From Candidatus Thorarchaeota archaeon (GTDB lineage Archaea > Asgardarchaeota > Thorarchaeia > Thorarchaeales > Thorarchaeaceae): a DNA stretch of 6,294 nt. Positions 1 through 6,294 of this stretch are shown here, in pieces (position 1 is the first letter of the stretch; each line of letters starts with the position of its first letter). The notes under the pieces are model-generated. The model was not told the DNA's origin, ran no database searches, and worked only from the letters and a program-made list of their open reading frames with translations. The position numbers and the translations under genes were made by a program. Location of the stretch: NCBI GenBank assembly GCA_016840245.1, contig JAEOST010000021.1:1-6294 (forward strand), read 5' to 3'.

Positions 1-1
1 T

Positions 2-2599
2 CCTTCTGCACATCGCGGATTCTACTGGGACATGAAGAATGCCAGTGAAACTATCAAGAGTCACAAGGATCACATTGAGGATGCTGAAAAGAAAACATTA
101 CTTGAATACTATCTTGATTTGTTTCAGACCTCTGTTTTACCAAGAATCCCTGAGTTGCGAACTAGTATCATTCACAATGATGCAAATGACTACAATGTCC
201 TCTTTGATAGACATTCAGAATTTAGTCTACTTGACTTTGGAGACATGATTCACTCTTGTACTGTGTTTGACCTTGCTATTGCTGTGGCATATGCCATCTT
301 AAAGAAACCGGATCCAGTGGCAGCTGCAGGGGACGTCATCAGAGGATATCACTCAGTATTCCCTCTTACTGAGCTTGAGATTGAACTTCTCTTTCCCATG
401 ATATGTACAAGACTAGCTACAAGCGTATCTATTTCCTCATATCAACAGACACTTGAACCAGACAGTGACTATATTCGAATAACCGAGGATGATGCTTGGG
501 ACACATTGAAGATACTTCGAGATGTTCATCCTAATTTGTCCCATTACATCTTCAGGGATGCATGTAGACTCACTCCCTGTCCAACCAATCAAAACATTGT
601 TGCTTGGCTCACTGCAAATCTGGACAGTCTTGGACCTGTTATAGAGACCCCACTCACTACTGAGACTGCGACAGTCATTGATGTGAGTATAGGAAGTCTT
701 GATGTTGTCAATCCTAAGGAGATTGATGACTATGAGTCCTTTTCAAAGCTGGTTCAGTCCAAGCTCAAACAAAACTCTGCAGAGGTTGGCATAGGTCGAT
801 ACAATGAAGCCCGTCTAATCTACACAAGTGATGCCTATGAAACTGAAACCGATGAGAGGCGTACTGTCCACTTAGGCATCGACCTATTCATTGAACCTGG
901 TACTCCAGTTCTTGCGCCTCTAGAGGGTATTGTTCACAGCTTTCAGGATAATGCTAATCCACTTGACTATGGTCCCACTGTCATTCTCGAACACCGGTTC
1001 TTGTCAGGACGAGTTTTGTTCTACACCCTCTATGGACATCTTAGTCGCTCATCTCTTGAGGAACTACATGTTGGAAAACCTATCAAGAAAGGCGAGTCCT
1101 TTGCGACAATTGGAGATAATCATGAGAATGGTCGGTGGCCTCCACATCTACATTTCCAATTAGTGCTTGATACACTGGGTTGGACTGGCGACTTTCCAGG
1201 AGTGGCCAGATACAATCAACGAGAAGTGTGGCTAAGCATCTGTCCGAATCCCAATCTGGTTCTTCAAATTCCAGAGGATTGTTTCCCATTGGAACCACTA
1301 CGTGAAGATGAGATTTCTCAGATCCGGGATGAACACATAGGACCCACATTGAGCATTTCCTATAGACGACATCTCAAGATTGTTCGTGGTTACATGCAGT
1401 ATCTTTACGATGAGGGTGGGCGAAGATACCTTGATGCGGTGAACAACGTACCCCATGTAGGACACTCAAACCCTCGAGTCGTAGCAGTACTGCATCGGCA
1501 GGCAGCTGTATTGAACACAAATACTCGATATCTGCACGACAATCTTGTTAGATATGCTCAACGTCTCTGCGCAAAATTACCCAAACCACTCAGTGTATGC
1601 TTCTTTGTCAATAGTGGGAGTGAGGCCAATGAACTCGCTCTCCGCCTGGCAAGGACACATACTAAGAAACAGGACTTCATCGTGATTGATGGAGCTTATC
1701 ATGGAAACACTCAGACTCTCGTTGACCTTAGTTCTTACAAGCATGATGGTCCAGGAGGCTCTGGAGCTCCTGATTACGTACACACAGTACGTATGCCAGA
1801 TCCATATCGTGGAGAGTTTAAGGGCACAACGTCAGAAACAGGAAGTCAGTATGCTGCTGATGTTGCTCAACGAATTAAAGAGGTTCAATCAAAACACCGA
1901 GGGATTGCAGGATTCCTCTTCGAACCATTGATGGGCTGTGGAGGTCAAATTGTATTTCCTGATGGTTATCTTTCCGAGGCTTTCAACTACGTACGTGATG
2001 CTGGTGGTGTATGCATTGCAGATGAGGTCCAGATTGGATTTGGTCGAGTTGGCACACATTTCTGGGGTTTCGAAACCCAAGGTGTAGTTCCTGACATTGT
2101 AACTATGGGCAAACCCATTGGAAACGGACATCCGTTAGCAGCTGTCGTGACCACTCCTGAGATTGCAGCCTCCTTCGATAATGGGATGGAGTACTTCAGT
2201 ACAACTGGAGGGAATCCGGTTTCATGTGCTGTGGGCCTGACTGTATTGGATGAGATTGAGGAAAAACACCTTCAGCAGAATGCCCTAGAGGTTGGTACAT
2301 ACCTGAAATCAAGGCTGACTTCGCTTATGGAAGACTATCCGTTAATTGGAGATGTTCGAGGGTCTGGATTGTATCTGGGTGTTGAGTTAGTCCTGAGTCG
2401 TGAAACTCTGGAGCCTGCTGGAGCTCAGACCCGATATATCGTCGAACGCATGAAAGACCGAGGAGTGCTCATCAGTCTAGATGGACCTCTCTACAATGTC
2501 TTGAAGATAAAGCCACCAATCATATTCACCAAGGAGAATGCTGACTTCTTAGTTGAGCAGCTCGATGTCATTCTGAAAGAGGACCTAGCCCAACCTTAG
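2..2599 (+). CDS. Fused APH-type kinase (C-terminal half) / M23 peptidase / class-III aminotransferase-fold phospho-lyase, 5'-partial
   Basis: The frame is open to the left edge; codons before the first ATG (position 32) read [10 protein letters not shown], which fits the interior of the kinase domain, so the true start lies outside the window. Numbering from that ATG: residues 1-180 carry the phosphotransferase catalytic loop (H48, D50, N55 in HNDANDYN) and metal-binding DFGD (68-71). Residues 255-410 form an M23/LytM domain with H280/D284, H336 (YGHL) and H372/H374 (HLH). Residues 427-855 form a class-III PLP enzyme: SGSE 528-531, YHG 556-558, D664 and Q667 in [10 protein letters not shown], probable Schiff-base K694, and the LKIKPP block near 825. 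The PLP domain resembles human ETNPPL/PHYKPL, which release phosphate from phosphoethanolamine or phosphohydroxylysine; the kinase resembles hydroxylysine kinase. I infer phosphorylation and then elimination of an amino alcohol; the substrate is not determined. The peptidase role is unclear. Confidence 0.93.
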   Translation, partial: PSAHRGFYWDMKNASETIKSHKDHIEDAEKKTLLEYYLDLFQTSVLPRIPELRTSIIHNDANDYNVLFDRHSEFSLLDFGDMIHSCTVFDLAIAVAYAILKKPDPVAAAGDVIRGYHSVFPLTELEIELLFPMICTRLATSVSISSYQQTLEPDSDYIRITEDDAWDTLKILRDVHPNLSHYIFRDACRLTPCPTNQNIVAWLTANLDSLGPVIETPLTTETATVIDVSIGSLDVVNPKEIDDYESFSKLVQSKLKQNSAEVGIGRYNEARLIYTSDAYETETDERRTVHLGIDLFIEPGTPVLAPLEGIVHSFQDNANPLDYGPTVILEHRFLSGRVLFYTLYGHLSRSSLEELHVGKPIKKGESFATIGDNHENGRWPPHLHFQLVLDTLGWTGDFPGVARYNQREVWLSICPNPNLVLQIPEDCFPLEPLREDEISQIRDEHIGPTLSISYRRHLKIVRGYMQYLYDEGGRRYLDAVNNVPHVGHSNPRVVAVLHRQAAVLNTNTRYLHDNLVRYAQRLCAKLPKPLSVCFFVNSGSEANELALRLARTHTKKQDFIVIDGAYHGNTQTLVDLSSYKHDGPGGSGAPDYVHTVRMPDPYRGEFKGTTSETGSQYAADVAQRIKEVQSKHRGIAGFLFEPLMGCGGQIVFPDGYLSEAFNYVRDAGGVCIADEVQIGFGRVGTHFWGFETQGVVPDIVTMGKPIGNGHPLAAVVTTPEIAASFDNGMEYFSTTGGNPVSCAVGLTVLDEIEEKHLQQNALEVGTYLKSRLTSLMEDYPLIGDVRGSGLYLGVELVLSRETLEPAGAQTRYIVERMKDRGVLISLDGPLYNVLKIKPPIIFTKENADFLVEQLDVILKEDLAQP

Positions 2600-3414
2600 A
2601 CTGCACAGGCATAGATGAATCGACCATTGTGATGGAGTGACTCCATTGCCCTGCTACCTTGAGATAACTCAGATCTGAATACTTCTACAGAATTATCGAT
2701 ATCTTGACGGTCCATGTGTCCCTCTCTCTGGCTGTGAATCTCAGGAACATATGCATTCTTTAGAATGCTCATAGCATCTCTGCTGAACGCCATCCTATCA
2801 CCAAATAGCTCGAGACCTCTTACCTTTTCATCGATTGTCACAATCATTCCAACTTGATTATCAAGCAGCCTAAACTTTGATGCTCTTCTTTCAAATTGAC
2901 TTCCTAGCTGTTGATAGATTGCACCAAGCGCATTTGTATGTGAATTGACTCCCCATTTACTGAGAATCTGAGCAACGGTACCCCATACTCGATCTTGACC
3001 TGCACCTCTCAGCACTGCACCGCGTAGAGATACTGGTGTGTCAGTACGAATCCATCCTGGGTTCTGTGATGCCCATCTTCCTGCTTCGATGCAGAATACA
3101 TCTACCATGGAATTACCTTCAATTACAGTGCTGCTCCGTACTATTCTATCCTGATTACCTCCTCCCAAGACTGCCTCACCTGAACGAATGAGTGTTGGTC
3201 TATCTGTTGAGAATCTCAGGTTTGGCACATTACCTGTTTCAGATACATCCATCTGACCAAGTTCCATTGCTAGGTCCAATGACAATACATCACCATATCT
3301 CTCAGCAGCTGGATTGATGAGAGGGGTCATAGCTATATTCCTGTCTACTTGTGGTACTTCCATCTGTGTCTGATCGATCAGACTAAGGATTTCAGCTCCA
3401 GTACTTACTCCCAC
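2596..3414 (-). CDS. ARPP-1 family protein of unknown function
   Basis: The 272-residue product matches my memory of the ARPP-1 domain (named for association with ADP-ribosylglycohydrolase and rhodanese-phosphatase genes). Recognisable blocks are VPNLRF (63-68), RSGEAVLGGGNQDR (77-90), the DVFCIEAGRW segment (105-114), SLRGAVLR (129-136) and QDRVWGTV (140-147). No signal peptide or membrane helix is visible, so it is probably cytosolic. No catalytic role is known to me. The start is GTG at 3414, preceded by a strong ribosome site (TAGGAGGA) six bases away. It lies 116 bp downstream of the serpin gene on the same strand, without a convincing TATA box of its own, so co-transcription is possible. 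Its TAA stop overlaps the TAG of the opposing fused enzyme. Family assignment is firm; function is not. Confidence 0.85.
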   Translation of the reverse strand: MGVSTGAEILSLIDQTQMEVPQVDRNIAMTPLINPAAERYGDVLSLDLAMELGQMDVSETGNVPNLRFSTDRPTLIRSGEAVLGGGNQDRIVRSSTVIEGNSMVDVFCIEAGRWASQNPGWIRTDTPVSLRGAVLRGAGQDRVWGTVAQILSKWGVNSHTNALGAIYQQLGSQFERRASKFRLLDNQVGMIVTIDEKVRGLELFGDRMAFSRDAMSILKNAYVPEIHSQREGHMDRQDIDNSVEVFRSELSQGSRAMESLHHNGRFIYACAV

Positions 3415-3530
3415 TATTTTTCCTCCTACGGTCTGAATTATGTGGATATGCTGTTACCGTCTTATGACTCAACCCCACATCCAAAACATAGTGCGGATGG
3501 AGGCATAAAAGGACCCCTCATCTCGAAATT
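3415..3530 (-). other. Serpin to ARPP-1 intergenic spacer with strong ribosome-binding site
   Basis: Read on the minus strand, this 116-bp spacer begins after the serpin TAA and ends with TAGGAGGA (3421-3428), six bases before the GTG start of the ARPP-1 gene; this site decides that start. A T-rich patch, CCTTTTATG (3504-3512), could be a weak archaeal terminator for the serpin or a TATA-like element, but as a promoter it would leave a leader of about 60 bases. No clear hairpin is seen. Confidence 0.5.
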
Positions 3531-4772
3531 TTATCCAGTTGGATTAGATACTCTGCCAAGAAAGAGGATGCTGTCTGTCAATTTGTCCTGTATCATGAAG
3601 AGGAATGGGTGGTCTGCATTGAAAACCTTAGGCTCTGGTGCAGGACCCTTGGCCAACATTACAACAGCAGTGGCTGCTGCTGCTTCTGTTCCGACCTCAT
3701 TGACATCCACAAAGGCCTTGTGAATCACTTCTCCAATGCAAACTCCGGGTTCTGATGTCATCTTAGTGAAGTCTGCATCAGCAGAGGAAAACGCAGCTTT
3801 CATTCCCATTTCCTGAAGGATGTCTCCTAATGCAAAGCTCTGTGTCACTTTGAATCTTGGAATACTGACAGTAACTTCTTTGGTGGTTAGATTTCTCATC
3901 CACTCTTCGATATTCTCTACTGTGATGGAATACTCAAGTTCATAGAGACAATCGTTCTCTTTTGGTAGGAATATGACCATTGATAGATCAGGTCCATCTT
4001 GACCAGTTGATGAATAAGGTAGCTCAAGGACTTGGATATCTGGCCATTCATAAAAAGCGAACTTATCCACACGGTGCATCATTGGGACTTCAACTTGAGT
4101 GTCCTTGGTTGGATAGAATGACTTTGGCTTCGTCAATTCTTCCTTGAAAGGCTCCAACCATGTCCCATTGAAGTAAATGGCGTTTGTAAGCACAAGTCTT
4201 GTGAGTTCCGTGAGAACACCTGGTTGTAATAGGTCTTTGATCTTTTCACGGGTCTGTTCTTCAACCCACCCATTGATTCTCTCCCTTGCAGCTTCAGTCT
4301 GTTGAAAATCCAATTCGAAGGTAGCTTCACCATAGTTCTCATTGACGGTATAGAGAAATCCTTCCAGTAGTGGATAGCCATGCTGAATCCATATTGCATT
4401 GGCTATGTTAAGTTCATTCTCACCTGCATTAGATCTTGTCAGTAATGACTCTCCAAGCTCATGGAACACTCTGTGCAGACGACGTTGATTTATTGAGAAC
4501 CCGAGAACTTCAGACATCTCTGTTTCAGTTCTCCCTGTTGAACCCGCATATGTCATCGCCAATGCAGTAGATATACTGTATGGAGAGAAGAATATATTGC
4601 CCTGAACCTGAGAGCTGAGCTTTGAATAAAGTCCAAGAGCGAATGCGGAGTTACCAATTGAGAGAATGATCTCATCAGCTGTGACCTTAGCACCGCCCTG
4701 AGCAGTTCGACTCCCTGCTCTTTTTCCTGCTATCCTTGCAATTTCTGATGCATCCCTTGAATCATAGTTCAT
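3531..4772 (-). CDS. Serpin-family serine protease inhibitor, inhibitory type
   Basis: The 413-residue protein has serpin landmarks throughout: NIFFSPYSISTALAMTYAG (59-77), LTNAIYFNGTW (195-205), FALGDILQEMGMKAAFS (313-329), the hinge EVGTEAAAATAVVM (359-372) and FNADHPFLFMI near the end (384-394). Aligned by eye with antithrombin and alpha-1-antitrypsin, the hinge keeps the small-residue run (P15 Gly, P14 Thr, P12-P9 Ala) needed for loop insertion, so an active suicide inhibitor is expected. The canonical 17-residue hinge spacing puts P1 at Lys375 and P1' at Gly376, suggesting a trypsin-like target. The N-terminal 35 residues are polar with no hydrophobic signal, so it should be cytosolic. 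ATG at 4772 has GAGG six to seven bases upstream. It lies 52 bp after the CpXC gene. The target protease is unknown; no candidate serine protease is visible in the window. Confidence 0.97.
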   Translation of the reverse strand: MNYDSRDASEIARIAGKRAGSRTAQGGAKVTADEIILSIGNSAFALGLYSKLSSQVQGNIFFSPYSISTALAMTYAGSTGRTETEMSEVLGFSINQRRLHRVFHELGESLLTRSNAGENELNIANAIWIQHGYPLLEGFLYTVNENYGEATFELDFQQTEAARERINGWVEEQTREKIKDLLQPGVLTELTRLVLTNAIYFNGTWLEPFKEELTKPKSFYPTKDTQVEVPMMHRVDKFAFYEWPDIQVLELPYSSTGQDGPDLSMVIFLPKENDCLYELEYSITVENIEEWMRNLTTKEVTVSIPRFKVTQSFALGDILQEMGMKAAFSSADADFTKMTSEPGVCIGEVIHKAFVDVNEVGTEAAAATAVVMLAKGPAPEPKVFNADHPFLFMIQDKLTDSILFLGRVSNPTG

Positions 4773-4824
4773 ACTGAAACCTCATGCAATGCGTTTATTT
4801 CAGGTTATTAAATCAAACTCTGTT
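4773..4824 (-). promoter_or_regulatory. Probable serpin promoter (TATA-like box) and ribosome site
   Basis: On the minus strand, TTTAATAA (4805-4812) resembles an archaeal TATA box. Transcription starting about 26 bases downstream would fall near 4782, giving a leader of about ten bases at the GAGG (4780-4783) ahead of the ATG. The short leader is plausible for an archaeon, but the element was read by eye, and read-through from the CpXC gene is equally possible. Confidence 0.4.
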
Positions 4825-5205
4825 CTAGAAGTAAAAACCTTGTTCAGAATCAAAGTCGATACCAGGATTCACATCTCCGGGTCTCGTGAGAGGATTGATG
4901 TCAGCCTTTGAAAATACATTCCCCTCTCTATCAATAACACCTGCATCTCTAAGGACTTGCTTACGTGTTTCAAGGTTATCACCTATCTCGAGCCAAAAGA
5001 ATCCATATGGTCCGTCAATCACTATCCGTCCTGTGAGGAGAATCTTTGTTCTGCAATTTGGACAGCTCTGTTGCCAAGTGTCTTCTGTGAGTAATCCCTC
5101 GATCAACTCAGGGTGTTTGTTAGCATCGATTGCCGCCCAGATGCAGAAACTGAATACGAACTTACAGTGGGGGCATGTAACATTGATCACTTCTGGTCTG
5201 GTCAT
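4825..5205 (-). CDS. CpXC-domain zinc-binding protein
   Basis: The 126-residue protein begins with the CpXC pattern: CPHC at 11-14, then the IWAAIDANKHPEL stretch (22-34), a loop, and CPNC at 48-51. The four paired cysteines very probably bind one zinc ion as a split zinc ribbon. After the ribbon come a beta-rich segment (54-75) and a polar, Asp- and Pro-rich tail ending EQGFYF. No membrane segment is present. The CpXC family is widespread in bacteria and archaea and has no assigned activity that I know. The ATG at 5205 has GGAG eight bases upstream and a TATA-like TATATTA (minus strand, 5244-5250) at a suitable distance. It is the first of three co-directional genes, followed by the serpin, and is divergent from the gene to its right. 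Nucleic-acid or protein binding is conceivable but only an inference. Confidence 0.85.
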   Translation of the reverse strand: MTRPEVINVTCPHCKFVFSFCIWAAIDANKHPELIEGLLTEDTWQQSCPNCRTKILLTGRIVIDGPYGFFWLEIGDNLETRKQVLRDAGVIDREGNVFSKADINPLTRPGDVNPGIDFDSEQGFYF

Positions 5206-5260
5206 TCCTCGTACTCCAATGTAATAGTATTACGTGATACATGTAATATATCCTTATAAA
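5206..5260. promoter_or_regulatory. Divergent promoter region with palindromic operator candidate
   Basis: This AT-rich stretch separates the leftward CpXC gene from the rightward uncharacterised gene. It contains GTAATAGTATTAC (5221-5233), an inverted repeat of 6 bp around one central base, and ATGTAATA occurs twice (5219-5226 and 5241-5248), 22 bp apart. TATATTA on the minus strand (5244-5250) could serve the CpXC gene, with transcription starting near 5221, inside the palindrome. CTTATAAA on the plus strand (5253-5260) could serve the rightward gene. The layout suits repression of one or both genes by a dimeric regulator; no regulator gene is visible here. Confidence 0.5.
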
Positions 5261-5863
5261 CCATCGTACATCCAAACTGAAGAGGATGAAACGAAATTGA
5301 CTGGACAGATTCCTGATGAATTTCGCTATGAGGGTGAGGTGTATGCTCTTGTTGGAATTGATGGTTTAGGTCTCCCCTCTCCTGCAAAGTTTGGTCTAGA
5401 ACCATTCTCTTCATGCACTGCATGTTGGCGTGGTTACATGATGCGATATGACTGTGTAGACAATGAACTCATACTCTGGGGGATGGATATCAACGTAAAT
5501 GATGCAATACCAATCAATGGTGTAGAATCTATCGAACCTACAGATTATCCAGGTAAATTCTTCATGTATAGCTACGAGACCCTTGGATACAAGACACGGT
5601 TTACTGGAAAAATCATGTTAGCCAAGGACTTCATTGAGGAAATGTATGTCCATATGGGCTTCCAGCGTGCAATGTCTTATAGGACAGTCATTGAGATAGA
5701 GGTCAAAGAGGGTGACATAGTAAGCGTAAAGGATCTCTCTGAATTCATGGCTGAACAGAGAAGACGTGATCCAAACGAAGGAGCTCGGCCTCGTTCTCCT
5801 GATGGACCAGATGTGAAAGATTGGATTGCGGACACTTTCTCGCAAGACTATGAGAGCGAATAA
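5234..5863 (+). CDS. Conserved uncharacterised protein with TACWRGY motif
   Basis: I recognise the pattern of a widespread but unnamed family: FRYEGEVYALVGIDG (30-44), a GLEPFSSCTACWRGY block (54-68), a central ELILWGMDIN strand (78-87), and YVHMGFQRAMSYRTVIEIEV (138-157) followed by a short helix. I know no function for it. The last 30 residues are polar and probably disordered. There is no signal peptide or membrane helix. The given start is GTG at 5234, the farthest possible, since TAG lies in frame at 5225. It has no ribosome site, and its first 21 residues are encoded by the likely promoter. TTG at 5297 (residue 22), 11 bases after GAGG and downstream of the TATA-like CTTATAAA, is at least as likely and leaves the conserved domain whole. 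The gene is divergent from CpXC and 67 bp ahead of the next gene. Confidence 0.82.
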   Translation: MIHVIYPYKPSYIQTEEDETKLTGQIPDEFRYEGEVYALVGIDGLGLPSPAKFGLEPFSSCTACWRGYMMRYDCVDNELILWGMDINVNDAIPINGVESIEPTDYPGKFFMYSYETLGYKTRFTGKIMLAKDFIEEMYVHMGFQRAMSYRTVIEIEVKEGDIVSVKDLSEFMAEQRRRDPNEGARPRSPDGPDVKDWIADTFSQDYESE

Positions 5864-5930
5864 TGTCTTCAGTCAGCATTAAATGGCTGGAATGAAACCA
5901 TCAACTGAGATTAGAGTGAGGACAATTCCT
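5864..5930 (+). promoter_or_regulatory. Leader of the right-edge gene with ribosome-binding site
   Basis: GTGAGG (5916-5921) lies nine bases before the ATG at 5931 and is the best ribosome site for that gene. CATTAAAT (5878-5885) is a weak TATA-like match that could start transcription near 5908. In-frame ATGs at 5883 and 5892 lack comparable sites. Co-transcription with the preceding gene is also possible. Confidence 0.4.
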
Positions 5931-6294
5931 ATGAGTGATTCAGTAGATTGGCTCGGATGGACAACTGGGTTTATTCATAGTGCGGCTCAGTGGGGTGTGG
6001 CTATGTTTATCCCTCACAATGAAGATGACACTGATTCGGCTCTTTTGCAAGTCCGAGTTGAGATCAGAGTTGAACCCATTGTTGACTCAAATGAGTGGCT
6101 TCTCTTCAAGGGTTGGACTTTTCCCCCTGATAATCGAATCCAAGCGCAAGAGTGGTTTGATGAATGCGTGCGAAGACTCGATGTTTTAGATGACACTCCA
6201 GAAGGCCACCCGGCTGTGGTTCTAGCAGACGATGAACTACAGATAACAGATGAATTTCGAATTCAAGTCTTTGAAGAATGGCTCACAGGTGCCA
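5931..6294 (+). CDS. Hypothetical Trp-rich acidic protein, 3'-partial
   Basis: An uninterrupted frame of 121 codons runs from ATG at 5931 off the right edge, so only the N-terminal part is visible. It begins MSDSVDWLGWTTGFIHSAAQ and has seven tryptophans (7, 10, 21, 56, 62, 75, 117). Residues 38-60 alternate hydrophobic and charged residues (QVRVEIRVEPI), suggesting beta strands. Residues 71-86 look helical, and residues 85-118 are strongly acidic. There is no signal peptide or obvious membrane helix. I do not recognise the family. The start is chosen for the GTGAGG site nine bases upstream; in-frame ATGs at 5883 and 5892 would add 16 or 13 residues, and TAA at 5880 bounds the frame. Same strand as the preceding gene, 67 bp away, so the two may form an operon. 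Confidence 0.7.
   Translation, partial: MSDSVDWLGWTTGFIHSAAQWGVAMFIPHNEDDTDSALLQVRVEIRVEPIVDSNEWLLFKGWTFPPDNRIQAQEWFDECVRRLDVLDDTPEGHPAVVLADDELQITDEFRIQVFEEWLTGA

Noticed and set aside
1083..1349. An 88-codon minus-strand frame inside the fused enzyme
   Set aside because: It lies fully within the conserved M23 domain on the other strand, with no ribosome site or recognisable family.
3665..3679. CAGCAG-TGG-CTGCTG hairpin and a CTG-repeat look
   Set aside because: It encodes the Ala-Ala-Ala-Ala-Thr-Ala hinge of the serpin; GCN codon repetition explains it, and no T-run follows to suggest a terminator.
3349..3723. A 124-codon plus-strand frame across the 3' end of the serpin gene and the spacer
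   Set aside because: It is antisense to the serpin reactive-loop region and the ARPP-1 start, both of which are clear genes; its Ala- and Thr-rich end is the mirror of the hinge codons.
4886..5224. A 112-codon plus-strand frame opposite the CpXC gene
   Set aside because: The minus strand encodes two CPxC motifs and has a ribosome site; the plus frame is its shadow.
5980..6189. A 69-codon plus-strand frame near the right edge
   Set aside because: It overlaps, in another frame, the open frame from 5931 that has a good ribosome site and runs uninterrupted to the edge.
1..6294. CRISPR array, tRNA, insertion sequence or long repeats
   Set aside because: No regularly spaced repeats, cloverleaf-like segments, transposase motifs or terminal inverted repeats were seen on reading both strands.

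Overview
The window holds six protein genes on both strands and no RNA genes, mobile elements or CRISPR arrays that I can see. Base composition is moderate, with some AT excess by eye. Archaeal TATA-like boxes lie just upstream of several starts, Shine-Dalgarno sites precede most genes, leaders would be short, and a serpin is present. Together these favour an archaeon, possibly of the Asgard type, but this is an inference and a bacterium is not excluded.

Left part (2-2599, + strand): the 3' portion of a large fused enzyme that runs in from the left edge. In order it has the C-terminal half of an APH/hydroxylysine-kinase-like phosphotransferase, an M23 (LytM-type) metallopeptidase domain with all catalytic residues, and a class-III PLP-dependent domain closest to ethanolamine-phosphate / phosphohydroxylysine phospho-lyases. 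The kinase and lyase suggest a phosphorylate-then-eliminate route for an amino alcohol.

Middle part (5205 down to 2596, - strand): three genes in a row, read right to left. They are a CpXC zinc-binding protein, a complete inhibitory-type serpin with Lys predicted at P1, and an ARPP-1 family protein. Gaps are 52 and 116 bp. The last gene ends tail-to-tail with the fused enzyme, the two stop codons sharing bases.

Right part (5206-6294, + strand): a compact divergent promoter region with a 13-bp palindrome, then a conserved uncharacterised protein of about 190-209 residues with a TACWRGY motif, then a Trp-rich acidic protein of unknown family that runs off the right edge.

The most notable points are the kinase-peptidase-lyase fusion in a probable archaeon, the intact inhibitory serpin without a secretion signal, and the palindrome between the divergent genes. 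No single multi-gene system is evident. The serpin / ARPP-1 / CpXC group is the best candidate for a functional neighbourhood, but the sequence alone does not prove it.
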